From NCBI RefSeq assembly GCF_900113035.1, contig NZ_FONX01000023.1, forward strand, positions 1 to 64,000: 64,000 nucleotides of DNA, in the 5' to 3' direction. Every line of letters starts with the position of its first letter. The first letter of the stretch is position 1. Source of the stretch: Paracidovorax wautersii. Lineage in GTDB: Bacteria > Pseudomonadota > Gammaproteobacteria > Burkholderiales > Burkholderiaceae_C. Of the stretch, positions 35,901-43,919 are shown one piece after another. The notes under the pieces are model-generated. The model was not told where the DNA came from. It ran no database searches and saw nothing but the letters and a program-made list of their open reading frames with translations. Position numbers and translations under genes: made by a program.

Positions 35901-37388
35901 CGGATACGCCAAGCGGGGCTGGTGCTAGGCCTGAATGGCGCTGCCAGCTCGCCCTTTCAAGGCACACCGGCCCAAGAGCCCGGATACATGCACCGGCTGG
36001 AAATCGACCAGAACTACAGCGCCGTTTCCAGCGACTGCCTCATCATTCACAAGGCCATTTATGAATCGGTCGGCGGCATGGACGTGCAGAACTACCCATC
36101 GCACTTTGCCGATATCGATCTTTGCTTGAAAGTGCGGCAGGCAGGCTTCTTGACCGTCTGGACACCCCGCGCATTGCTCCTGCAATCGGATGAGAACTCG
36201 CGGGACGACGCGGACGACGATCAGGACAACAGTCCATCGGGCATACGGCGGCAAGAAGAGGCGCTCTACCAGAAATGGCTGCCAGCCATCGCCCGCGACA
36301 GCGCCTACAACGCGAACCTGTCCCTCTTCGGCACCGGCTTCGACGTGGAAACCGACGCCCTGGCCAACCGCCGCCCCCTGCCCTGGCGCCCCCAACCCGT
36401 GGTGCTGACCCTGGCCGCGGACGCCGCCGGCTGCGGCCACTACCGCGTGATCGAGCCGGTGCGGGCCATGCACGAAAGCGGCATCGCCGACGCGCGCTTC
36501 AGCGGGCGCTATTTCACGCTGGAAGAGCTGGAGCGCCTGCAGCCCGACACCATGGTGCTACAGCGCCAGGTGACCGAGCAGCAGATCGAGCTGATCCAGC
36601 GCGTCCAGCGCCTGCGCCCGACCTTCATGGTGGCGGAGCTGGACGACTACCTGCCCAACCTGCCGATGAAGAACGCGCACCGCCACGAGATGCCCAAGGA
36701 CGTGCTGCGGCATCTGCGGCGCTCCGTGAGCCTGATGGACCGGTTCGTCGTGTCCACCCCGGCCCTGGCGGAAGCCTTCGCCGGCTTCCATTCCGACATG
36801 CGCGTGGTGCAGAACCGGCTGCCGCCCCGCTGGTGGCGCGGCCTGCAGAGCAGCCGGCGCACCGGGGGACGCCCGCGCGTGGGCTGGGCAGGCGGCATCA
36901 GCCACCAGGGCGACCTGGAACTGATCGTCGATGTGATCAAGGCGCTGCACGGCGAGGTGGACTGGATCTTCTTTGGCATGGCGCCGGAGGCGATCAAACC
37001 CTATCTGCGCGAATTCCACGGGCCGGTATCGATCGAGCGCTACCCCCGAACGCTGGCCAGCCTCAACCTGGACCTGGCGGTCGCGCCGCTGGAGCAGAAC
37101 CTGTTCAACGAGTGCAAGAGCAATCTGCGCCTGCTGGAATACGGCGCCTGCGGCTATCCGGTGGTGTGCAGCGATGTGCGGCCCTATCAAGGCGGGCTGC
37201 CGGTGACGCGCGTCAAGAACCGCTTCAAGGACTGGGTGGATGCGATCCGCATGCACACGCAGGACCTGGATGCGGCCGCCGCGGCGGGCGACCGGCTGAA
37301 GGCGGCCGTGGAGAGCGACTGGATGCTGGAAGGCGCGAATCTGCAGGACTGGCTTGCAGCCTGGCTGCCGGACGGTTCGCAGAAATAA
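32976..37388 (+). CDS. Giant multidomain glycosyltransferase, probably for flagellin
   Basis: 1470 residues, no signal peptide or membrane segments. Domains read in order: GT2 (about 20-240: VTIMSFNNARYLNQTIDSVL, VLGSDD); GT2 (about 314-540: FSVILTTYNRP, YLDDDD); a degenerate GT2-like unit (about 604-840, MDAGEE in place of the usual acidic motif); GT2-like (about 848-1110: LVSILIAPTHDLP, LLNPTT, HFADIDLCLKVRQAG); and a C-terminal GT-B/GT4-type domain (about 1140-1465: AAGCGHYRVIEPVRAM, NECKSNLRLLEYGACGYPVV). It lies between the flagellin genes and motA, directly after the amino-sugar genes, which implies assembly of a short glycan on flagellin. Composition rises sharply near base 36300, so the last domain has a different history. 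Could instead act on a surface polysaccharide. Confidence 0.8.
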   Translation: MANAPHNTRNSRAADREENIDVTVTIMSFNNARYLNQTIDSVLSQEGVRLEVIVRDDCSTDDSVSRMEVFAHDPRFRLEVNERNLGMIANFNRCVDSGTGRYVIVLGSDDLMAPGHLSSLVAAMDAQPQAALAYVQCNWIDAQGELIRYADHPGHTSHSYSGGRNEVAALLSFDNYITPSAMLLRRSKLDLVRLPDGTIHADMLAGDWDLAVRVAEVAPDFVFLRQPSISYRIHESQISSKFYASIAPLENHIRIVEGVFERGHQDLMRGHEKEIRDLLLQRLAAYPEQRGKELGRRAERLCQRIAELSKSGAQAPLFSVILTTYNRPILLKHALDSLEKQIERDFEVVLVNDNGEAVEHLFAAGYGFPVTYLRQGSNQGLSAARNAGLRIARGRYITYLDDDDIYLPNHLQVLAEAFKDHPYSVIYTDVDYVNEKLRGCERIEQGRSRPLHHRGFDRDRLLVSNYIPVNTWAHPRSAIADVGEFDTSLSALEDWDMLLRLVYRHTFIQVPVLTAEVRTRIGSHANDHMLGRERKNFLGLYQELYRRYPVNDAPKIEQERKSLIEGLQAAQQRVAPTLRDWLIQRALNAAQVQQVSLRLEEMGRDLSVAIFIRTAGRLNDPSSVQKTLASLGVLRPQLPFLEVHLLSEQFTQPDNSNTRINHIATASKQDELLAINHWAQETACRWFLVMDAGEELLPAGLQTLLLEVAAGEPCHAMCADEIVAAEDGTLGTIFRPQFNLDMLLSCPAGMSRHWIFQREAFAALGGFDTAYADAAEFEVLLRTIETHGTAVLAHADEPLLITGTPQLTANAAEMAALEKHLAARGYANARIDTSLPGRYQIHYGHADQPLVSILIAPTHDLPLLQRCVERLLENTSYPHYELIIVAAGGADEAMRHWLDSIQNLGTDQIRVMRTAEGQSRGEAIHGATSGAKGDYFVLLNPTTAVLNRNWLDELLNHAQRPEVGVTGAKLVSADGRIRQAGLVLGLNGAASSPFQGTPAQEPGYMHRLEIDQNYSAVSSDCLIIHKAIYESVGGMDVQNYPSHFADIDLCLKVRQAGFLTVWTPRALLLQSDENSRDDADDDQDNSPSGIRRQEEALYQKWLPAIARDSAYNANLSLFGTGFDVETDALANRRPLPWRPQPVVLTLAADAAGCGHYRVIEPVRAMHESGIADARFSGRYFTLEELERLQPDTMVLQRQVTEQQIELIQRVQRLRPTFMVAELDDYLPNLPMKNAHRHEMPKDVLRHLRRSVSLMDRFVVSTPALAEAFAGFHSDMRVVQNRLPPRWWRGLQSSRRTGGRPRVGWAGGISHQGDLELIVDVIKALHGEVDWIFFGMAPEAIKPYLREFHGPVSIERYPRTLASLNLDLAVAPLEQNLFNECKSNLRLLEYGACGYPVVCSDVRPYQGGLPVTRVKNRFKDWVDAIRMHTQDLDAAAAAGDRLKAAVESDWMLEGANLQDWLAAWLPDGSQK

Positions 37389-37411
37389 CCGGCCGTTCGC
37401 GGTGGCGGGGC

Positions 37412-37438
37412 TCAAGTGTGATGGCTACGCACCGATAC
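37412..37438 (+). promoter_or_regulatory. Sigma28 (FliA) promoter for motA-motB-cheY-cheZ
   Basis: TCAA (37412-37415), 15 bases, then ACCGATAC (37431-37438), 81 bases before the motA start. It matches the spacing of the other sigma28 elements in the window and the known late-class control of mot genes. Confidence 0.7.
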
Positions 37439-37519
37439 CATTGATACGATTGGTCTATCGCCCCGCCGGCCTTCGCTTCCTGCGAGGGCCTTTCATTCCC
37501 TGCCGCAGCGCCGCCTTCC

Positions 37520-38380
37520 ATGTTCGTCATCATCGGTTACCTCGTCTGCCTCGGCTGCATCTTCGGCGTCTATATCGCGCACGGCGGGAATATCTCCGTC
37601 ATCTTGCACGCCCTGCCCTTCGAGACGATCACCATCCTGGGCGGCGCTCTGGGCGCCTTCGTGGTGAACAACCAGCCCAAGGTGATCAAGGCCACGCTGA
37701 AGGCGCTGCCCTCGGTGCTCAAGGGCTCCAAGTACACCAAGGCGCGGTACATGGAGCTGCTGGCCATGCTCTACGACATCCTGCAGAAGGCCCGCAAGGA
37801 AGGCCTGATGGCGATCGAAAAGGACGTCGAAAGCCCCCACGAGTCGGAGATCTTCAAGAAATACCCTACGGTGGGCAGCGACCACCACGTGATCGAGTTC
37901 ACCACCGATTACCTGCGCATGATGGTCTCGGGCAACCTCAATGCGCATGAGATCGAAGCGCTGATGGACAGCGAGATCGACACCCACCACCAGGAGGCGC
38001 ACGCCCCCGTGGCCGCCCTGGGCCGGCTGGCAGGCGCGCTGCCGGCCTTCGGGATCGTGGCGGCCGTGCTGGGCGTGGTGAACACCATGGGCTCGGTGGG
38101 CCAGCCCCCCGCCGTGCTGGGCGGCATGATCGGCTCCGCGCTGGTCGGCACGTTCCTGGGCATTCTGCTGGCCTACGGGGTCATGGAGCCGCTGGGCGGC
38201 CTGGTCGAGCAAAAGACCGAAGACGCCGCCAAGGAGCTGCTCTGCATCAAGTCCACCCTGCTGGCGAGCATGCAGGGCTACAACCCGTCCACCGCCATCG
38301 AATTCGGCCGCAAGGTGCTGTTCTCGGGCGACCGGCCCAGCTTCAGCGAGCTGGAAGAGCACGTGAAGGGCAAGAAGTAA
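37520..38380 (+). CDS. motA: Flagellar stator protein MotA
   Basis: Forms the proton-driven stator with MotB and pushes on FliG. 286 residues with four membrane segments: an N-terminal pair (MFVIIGYLVCLGCIFGVYIA; ITILGGALGAFVV), a large charged cytoplasmic loop (about 55-165), and a C-terminal pair (LPAFGIVAAVLGVVNTMGSV; GSALVGTFLGILLAYGVMEP). Complete and of normal length. The proton-driven type is inferred from MotB Asp32 and the MotA family, not PomA. Confidence 0.97.
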   Translation: MFVIIGYLVCLGCIFGVYIAHGGNISVILHALPFETITILGGALGAFVVNNQPKVIKATLKALPSVLKGSKYTKARYMELLAMLYDILQKARKEGLMAIEKDVESPHESEIFKKYPTVGSDHHVIEFTTDYLRMMVSGNLNAHEIEALMDSEIDTHHQEAHAPVAALGRLAGALPAFGIVAAVLGVVNTMGSVGQPPAVLGGMIGSALVGTFLGILLAYGVMEPLGGLVEQKTEDAAKELLCIKSTLLASMQGYNPSTAIEFGRKVLFSGDRPSFSELEEHVKGKK

Positions 38381-38413
38381 GGGCGCGCCCAGCGCCGCCT
38401 GCCTGCATGAGCC

Positions 38414-39349
38414 ATGGCTGAAAAGAAGCTCCAACCGATCATCATCAAGCGCGTCAAGAAGGGCGGCCATGCCGCCCATGGCGGCGCCTGGAAGATCGCC
38501 TATGCCGACTTCGTGACGGCCATGATGGCGTTCTTCCTGCTGATGTGGCTGCTGGGCTCCACGGCCAAGGGCGAGCTGCAGGGCATCGCCTCGTATTTCG
38601 CGTCGCCCATGAAGGTGGCCATGCAGGGCGGCGATGGCTCGGGCAACAGCTCCAGCATTCTCCCGGGCGGCGGCAACGACCTGACCAAGTCCAACGGCCA
38701 GGTGCGCCGCGCCGAATCGGAGGCCGTGACCCGGCGCATGAATGCCGAGGCGATCCGGGCGGAGCAGGCCCGCCAGGACCAGGCCCGCATCAAGGCGCTG
38801 CGCGCCAAGATCGACTCGCTGATCACGGAAAACCCCAAGCTCAAGGAATACCGCTCGCAGATCCGGCTCGACCTGACCCCGGACGGCCTGCAGATCCAGA
38901 TCGTGGACGACCAGAACCGCCCCATGTTCGACAGCGGCAGCGCGCTGGTGAAGCCCTACATGCGCGACATCCTGCGCGAAATCGGCGCCAGCCTGGGCGG
39001 CGTCGAGAACCGCATCAGCCTGGCCGGCCATACCGACGCCACGCCCTACGGCAACGGCGAGCGCGGCTACAGCAACTGGGAACTGTCGGCCGACCGGGCC
39101 AACGCCTCGCGGCGCGAACTGGTGGCCGCCGGCATGCCCGACTCCAAGCTGGGCCGTGTGGTCGGGCTGGCGGCCAGCGATCCGCTGGACCCCAACGACC
39201 CCAAGGGGCCCGTGAATCGACGCATTACCATCACCGTGTTAACCCGGGAAGCCGAGGAGCGTTTGATGGGCAAAGGCACCAAAGCAACACCCGCACTGAC
39301 ACCTGCTGCAGAAAAGCAGGAGAATGCCGCATCCGAGTCCCGGCCGTAA
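38414..39349 (+). CDS. motB: Flagellar stator protein MotB
   Basis: Anchors the stator to peptidoglycan and carries the proton-binding residue. 311 residues: a single transmembrane helix with AYADFVTAMMAFFLLMWLLG, in which D32 is the expected proton carrier; a plug and linker region; and an OmpA-like peptidoglycan-binding domain (about 160-275) with ISLAGHTDATPYG and NWELSADRANASRREL. It follows motA by 33 bases. Confidence 0.97.
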   Translation: MAEKKLQPIIIKRVKKGGHAAHGGAWKIAYADFVTAMMAFFLLMWLLGSTAKGELQGIASYFASPMKVAMQGGDGSGNSSSILPGGGNDLTKSNGQVRRAESEAVTRRMNAEAIRAEQARQDQARIKALRAKIDSLITENPKLKEYRSQIRLDLTPDGLQIQIVDDQNRPMFDSGSALVKPYMRDILREIGASLGGVENRISLAGHTDATPYGNGERGYSNWELSADRANASRRELVAAGMPDSKLGRVVGLAASDPLDPNDPKGPVNRRITITVLTREAEERLMGKGTKATPALTPAAEKQENAASESRP

Positions 39350-39415
39350 CGACTTGTCACAGACACTGCGGCCCATGACAATACGTACAGTTATTTTCGA
39401 CCGAAAGGGTCCACA

Positions 39416-39802
39416 GTGACCACAGCCCTTCGTTTTTTGATCGTTGACGACTTCTCCACCATGCGCCGCATCGTGCGCAACCTGCTGAAAGAAAGCGGGT
39501 TCAACGATGCCGACGAGGCAGAAGACGGCGTCGCCGCGCTGAACAAGCTGCGCAACAGCAAGTTCGACTTCGTGGTCACGGACATCAACATGCCGAACAT
39601 GAACGGCTTCCAGTTGCTGGCCGAGATCAAGAAGGACGACAAGCTCAAGCATCTGCCGGTGCTGATGGTGACGGCAGAAGCCCGCAAGGAAGACATCGTG
39701 GCGGGGGCACAAGGCGGCGCAGCCGGCTACATCGTCAAGCCCTTCACCAAGGCCACCCTCGAAGAGAAGGTGACCCTGATCCTCAAAAAGCTGGGGCTTT
39801 GA
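39416..39802 (+). CDS. cheY: Chemotaxis response regulator CheY (second copy)
   Basis: 128 residues starting at GTG ([19 protein letters not shown]), very close to enteric CheY: DD11-12, phospho-acceptor D56 ([13 protein letters not shown]), switch T86 region (LMVTAEA) and K ([13 protein letters not shown]). Directly followed by cheZ, three bases on. This pairing and the similarity make it the likely motor-binding CheY that targets FliM. The other CheY (8069-8431) lies beside cheA and is more distant. Confidence 0.95.
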   Translation: MTTALRFLIVDDFSTMRRIVRNLLKESGFNDADEAEDGVAALNKLRNSKFDFVVTDINMPNMNGFQLLAEIKKDDKLKHLPVLMVTAEARKEDIVAGAQGGAAGYIVKPFTKATLEEKVTLILKKLGL

Positions 39803-39805
39803 ATC

Positions 39806-40435
39806 ATGGAAACACCGGGCACCGCCGCGCCGGACGCGGGCAACGACGACGTCCACCAGAAAATCGGCCAGCTCACGCGGCAGCTGCATGACGCGCTCAA
39901 TGAACTGGGCTATGCCGCCAAGCTGCGCGATTCGATGGGCGAGCTGCCCGATGCGCAGAGCCGGCTGTCCTACATCGCCCGGCTGACAGGCGAGGCGGCG
40001 GAGAAGGTGCTCAGCCGGGTAGAGCTGGCCAAGGCCCAGCACGAGTACATCGCCGCCGAGACGCGCCGCGTGGTGAGCTCGCTGGTGGCCGACCCGGTGG
40101 CCGCCGTGGCCAAGGGCGAGATCTTCAACTTCATGACCGACGTGGAGCGCGTCACGAAGGAAGCCGACGTCCACCTGACCGAAATCATGATGGCGCAGGA
40201 CTTCCACGACCTGACGGGCCAGGTGATCGCCCGCGTGGTGTCGCTGGCCGGCACCATCGAGCAGCAGCTGGTGCAGCTGCTGATCCAGACCGCGCCGCCG
40301 CAGGCCCAGCCGGTGGCCGCGCCCGAGCCGCGCCGCGAGCACCTGCAGGGCCCGGTCGTGGACCCGGACAACACGCCCAACGTGGTGTCCAGCCAGTCCG
40401 AGGTGGACGACCTCCTGGCCAGCCTGGGCTTCTGA
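39806..40435 (+). CDS. cheZ: CheY-P phosphatase CheZ
   Basis: Dephosphorylates CheY-P to end the tumble signal. 209 residues: a long helical hairpin with the catalytic segment AQDFHDLTGQVIARVV, where D135 and Q139 correspond to enteric Asp143 and Gln147. A disordered Pro/Gln linker leads to the CheY-tethering C-terminal helix SSQSEVDDLLASLGF, which mimics the FliM N-terminal peptide. It ends the motA-cheZ unit and is followed by a strong terminator. Confidence 0.97.
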   Translation: METPGTAAPDAGNDDVHQKIGQLTRQLHDALNELGYAAKLRDSMGELPDAQSRLSYIARLTGEAAEKVLSRVELAKAQHEYIAAETRRVVSSLVADPVAAVAKGEIFNFMTDVERVTKEADVHLTEIMMAQDFHDLTGQVIARVVSLAGTIEQQLVQLLIQTAPPQAQPVAAPEPRREHLQGPVVDPDNTPNVVSSQSEVDDLLASLGF

Positions 40436-40495
40436 GCCCCAGCCCCGCTTGCCCGCCCTCCGGGGCACGCCCAGCCTGCCAAGCAAGAACACGCC

Positions 40496-40522
40496 AAGGC
40501 CCTTGTTCAGCAAGGGCCTTTT
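40496..40522 (+). terminator. Rho-independent terminator after cheZ
   Basis: AAGGCCCTTG (40496-40505), loop TTCAG, CAAGGGCCTT (40511-40520), then TT: a perfect 10-base stem whose 3' arm runs into four Ts. It lies 61 bases after the cheZ stop and separates the mot-che unit from flhB. It abuts an interspersed repeat. Confidence 0.85.
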
Positions 40523-40542
40523 GCTATCCAATGCATAGCAAG
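40520..40542 (+). repeat. Short interspersed repeat, TTTGCTAT-N9-AGCAAG
   Basis: TTTGCTAT (40520-40527), nine bases, AGCAAG (40537-40542). It has the same spacing as the element at 10879-10901 on the other strand and matches 54309-54331 at most positions (TTTGCTA, CAAT, CATAGC). It follows the cheZ terminator directly. The remaining bases to the flhB start show nothing I recognise. Confidence 0.55.
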
Positions 40543-40677
40543 CACATGCACTGAAGGGCCAGGGGCAGGCCCTCCAGCCCCGCCCGCACCCGCCGGATTG
40601 GGGCCCCTCCCCCCCGCTATTCGGCCTTTAGATCCGGCGGCCGCTCACGACAATCGGCATGACCCAGAAGTCATGCC

Positions 40678-41838
40678 ATGAGCTCCAGCCAAGACAAATC
40701 CCTACCCGCCACCGAGCAGCGCCTTCGCCAGGTGCGCAAGGACGGCCAGGCTGCGCGCTCGCGGGATCTGTCGCACATCGCCATCCTGGGCATGGGCGCC
40801 GTGGCGGTGCTGATGCTGATGCCCTATCTCATGGAGCATCTGCAGCGCGCCATGAGCCGCCAGCTCACCTTCAACGCCGACACGGTGCACGCCTCCGGCA
40901 GCATGCTCACGCGCCTCTCGGAGATGGCGCTGATCGGCCTGGCGGCCTGCGTGGCCTTCGCCCTGCTCACCAGCGTGGCGGCCATCGGCAGCGCCATCGC
41001 CTCGGGCGGCTGGATCTACAGCTTCAAGCCCATCACGCCGCAGTTCGGCCGGCTCAATCCGCTCTCGGGCTTCGCCAACCTGTTTTCCAAGCAGCAGATG
41101 GTCACCGTGGCCAAGATGGTGCTGATGACCGGCATCCTCGCCGCGGTCGCCTGGCACTTCATGAGCTCCAGCATCGAGAAGGTGTCCATGCTGGTGCTGC
41201 AGCCCTCGCCCGTCGCCATCCGCCAGGCCGGCGAATGGATCACCTCCGGCATGGTGCTGCTGCTGCTGGTGGTGTTCATCGCCGCCGTGATCGACGTGCC
41301 GCTGCAGCTCTTCTTCTTCAAGTCCAAGCAGAAGATGTCGCACGAGGAAGTGAAGCAGGAGCACAAGCAGTCCGACGGCAACCCCGAGATCAAGGGCCGC
41401 ATGCGCCAGCGCGCACGCGAGATCGCCAACCGCTCCAGCGTCGCCAACGTGCCCAAGGCCGACTTCGTGGTGATGAACCCGACCCACTACGCCGTGGCCC
41501 TGAAGTACGACGAAGCCACGATGAACGCGCCCCAGGTCATCTCCAAGGGCACCGACATGCTGGCCTTCCGCATCCGCGACCTGGCCAACCAGCATTCCGT
41601 GCCGGTGCTGCAGTCGCCCATGCTGGCGCGCGCGCTCTACGCCAATGCCGAGCTGGAGCAGCCCATTCCCGCCCAGCTCTACGCGGCGGTGGCCCAGGTG
41701 CTGGCCTACGTCTATCGCCTGAAGGCCGCGCTGCGCGGCGAAGGCCGCATGCCCGAACAGCAGCCCGACCCCTACGTGCCGCCCGAACTCGATCCGCTCA
41801 CGCGGACCTCCGCCACCGCAAAGGCTGACGCTCCATGA
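40678..41838 (+). CDS. flhB: Flagellar export gate and specificity-switch protein FlhB
   Basis: Export-gate membrane protein that switches from rod-hook to filament substrates after self-cleavage. 386 residues: four transmembrane helices (about 30-210), then a cytoplasmic domain with the autocleavage site NPTH at 267-270 (FVVMNPTHYAVALKYD). The start MSSSQDKSLPATEQR is typical. The C-terminus is slightly longer than usual (PEQQPDPYVPPELDP). It overlaps flhA by four bases (ATGA). Confidence 0.97.
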   Translation: MSSSQDKSLPATEQRLRQVRKDGQAARSRDLSHIAILGMGAVAVLMLMPYLMEHLQRAMSRQLTFNADTVHASGSMLTRLSEMALIGLAACVAFALLTSVAAIGSAIASGGWIYSFKPITPQFGRLNPLSGFANLFSKQQMVTVAKMVLMTGILAAVAWHFMSSSIEKVSMLVLQPSPVAIRQAGEWITSGMVLLLLVVFIAAVIDVPLQLFFFKSKQKMSHEEVKQEHKQSDGNPEIKGRMRQRAREIANRSSVANVPKADFVVMNPTHYAVALKYDEATMNAPQVISKGTDMLAFRIRDLANQHSVPVLQSPMLARALYANAELEQPIPAQLYAAVAQVLAYVYRLKAALRGEGRMPEQQPDPYVPPELDPLTRTSATAKADAP

Positions 41839-43919
41839 AAACGCCTTCGATGACCTCGGTCCGCCAGTGGGCGGGTGGCAATGCCCCCATGCTGCAGGGC
41901 ATGTCCGCGCCGCTGCTGGTGGTGGCCATCCTGGCGCTGATGGTGCTGCCGATCCCTTCGTGGCTGCTGGACACCTTCTTCACGCTCAACATCGCCACCG
42001 CGCTGATGGTGATGATGGTGGCGGCCTACATGATCCGGCCGCTGGACTTCGCGGCCTTCCCCTCGGTGCTGCTGCTGACCACGCTGATGCGGCTGTCGCT
42101 GAACGTGGCTTCCACCCGCGTGGTGCTGCTCGAAGGCCACACCGGCCCGGGTGCGGCCGGCGCGGTGATCGAGGCCTTCGGCCACTTCCTGATCGGCGGC
42201 AACTTCGCCGTGGGCCTGATCGTGTTCGCGATCCTGGTGGTCATCAACTTCGTGGTGGTGACCAAGGGCGCCGAGCGCATCGCCGAAGTCTCGGCCCGCT
42301 TCACGCTGGACGCCATGCCCGGCAAGCAGATGGCGGTGGACGCCGACCTGAGCGCCGGCCTGATCGACGAGAAGGAGGCCCGCCGCCGCCGCGCCGAAGT
42401 GGCGGAAGAAGCCAACTTCTTCGGCTCGATGGACGGTGCCTCCAAGTTCGTGCGCGGCGACGCGGTCGCCGGCATCCTGATCCTGATCATCAACATCGTG
42501 GGCGGCTTCGCCATCGGCATGCTGCAGCACGACCTGTCGGCCTCGCAGGCGGCCAACAGCTACATCCTGCTGGCGGTGGGCGATGCGCTGGTGGCGCAGA
42601 TCCCCGGGCTGCTGATATCGGTGGCCGCGGCCATGGTGATCTCGCGCGTGGGCAAGGAAGAGGACATGGGCCGCCAGATCGTGCAGCAGCTCTTCATGTC
42701 GCCGCGCGTGCTGGGCGTGACCGCCGGCATCCTGATCCTGCTGGGCGTGATCCCCGGCATGCCGCACGCGGTGTTCCTCATCATGGGCGCGGGCCTGGGC
42801 TACGGCGCCTGGCTGCTGATGCAGCACCAGAAGCGCCCCGCCCCGGTCGAGGAAGCGCCCGCCCCCGCCAGCGACGGCGAAGCCACCTGGGACGACCTGC
42901 AGCCCGTGGACCTGCTGGGCCTGGAGCTGGGCTACCGCCTGATCGCGCTGGTGGACAAGAACCGCCAGGGCGACCTGCTCACCCGCATCAAGGGCGTGCG
43001 CCGCAAGTTCGCGCAGGAAGTGGGCTTCCTGCCGCCGGCCGTGCACGTGCGCGACAACCTGGAGCTCAAGCCCAGCGCCTACCGCATCACCCTGCGCGGC
43101 GTGGTCGTGGGCGAAGGCGAGGCCTTCCCCGGCATGTTCCTGGCCATCAACCCGGGCGGCATCACCACGCCGCTGATCGGCACGCCCACCACCGACCCGG
43201 CCTTCGGCCTGCCGGCGCACTGGATCGACGACCACCAGAAGGAAGCGGCACAAATGGCCGGTTTTACGGTCGTTGATTCGGAAACCGTGATGGCCACCCA
43301 TTTGTCACACTTGATGCAAGTGCAAGCCGCCAAGCTGCTCAGCCGTACCGAGACGCAGCAGCTGGTGGAACACGTGACCCGCCTGGCCCCCAAGCTCATC
43401 GAAGAAGTCGTCCCGAAAATGGTCTCCATCGCCACGTTCCAGAAAGTCCTCCAGCTGCTGCTGGAAGAGTCTGTGCACATCCGCGATATCCGCACCATCA
43501 TCGAGACGCTCGCCGAGCACGCCGGCAGCATCAGCGACCCGGTGGAGCTGGCGCGCCGCGTGCGCATCGCGCTCTCGCCGGCCATCGTGCAGCAGATCTA
43601 CGGCCCGGTGCGCGAACTCAACGTGATCGCCATCGAACCCGGCCTGGAGCGCCTGCTGGTGCAGGCCCTGGGCAACCCCGGTGGCTCGTCGCTGGACCCG
43701 GGCGTGGCCGACATCCTGACGCAGAAGGCGGCCGAAGTCGCCATGAAGCAGGAAGAGCTGGGCCTGCCCGCCTGCCTGCTGGTTCCCGACCCCATCCGCA
43801 ATTCCATCGCCCGACTGGTGCGCCGCGTCGCGCCCCGCCTGCAGGTGCTCGCCCACAGCGAGATCCCTGAAACGCACACCATCCGCATCGGCCCGATCCT
43901 CAAAGGTGCATCCGCATGA
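41835..43919 (+). CDS. flhA: Flagellar export gate protein FlhA
   Basis: Nonameric export-gate ring that docks chaperone-substrate complexes and uses the proton gradient. 694 residues: about eight N-terminal transmembrane helices, the FHIPEP-type region (LRLSLNVASTRVVLLEGHTG; TKGAERIAEVSARFTLDAMP; GKQMAVDADLSAGLIDEKEA), and a cytoplasmic domain from about residue 350. Complete. It overlaps flhB and flhF by four bases each. Confidence 0.97.
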   Translation: MKTPSMTSVRQWAGGNAPMLQGMSAPLLVVAILALMVLPIPSWLLDTFFTLNIATALMVMMVAAYMIRPLDFAAFPSVLLLTTLMRLSLNVASTRVVLLEGHTGPGAAGAVIEAFGHFLIGGNFAVGLIVFAILVVINFVVVTKGAERIAEVSARFTLDAMPGKQMAVDADLSAGLIDEKEARRRRAEVAEEANFFGSMDGASKFVRGDAVAGILILIINIVGGFAIGMLQHDLSASQAANSYILLAVGDALVAQIPGLLISVAAAMVISRVGKEEDMGRQIVQQLFMSPRVLGVTAGILILLGVIPGMPHAVFLIMGAGLGYGAWLLMQHQKRPAPVEEAPAPASDGEATWDDLQPVDLLGLELGYRLIALVDKNRQGDLLTRIKGVRRKFAQEVGFLPPAVHVRDNLELKPSAYRITLRGVVVGEGEAFPGMFLAINPGGITTPLIGTPTTDPAFGLPAHWIDDHQKEAAQMAGFTVVDSETVMATHLSHLMQVQAAKLLSRTETQQLVEHVTRLAPKLIEEVVPKMVSIATFQKVLQLLLEESVHIRDIRTIIETLAEHAGSISDPVELARRVRIALSPAIVQQIYGPVRELNVIAIEPGLERLLVQALGNPGGSSLDPGVADILTQKAAEVAMKQEELGLPACLLVPDPIRNSIARLVRRVAPRLQVLAHSEIPETHTIRIGPILKGASA

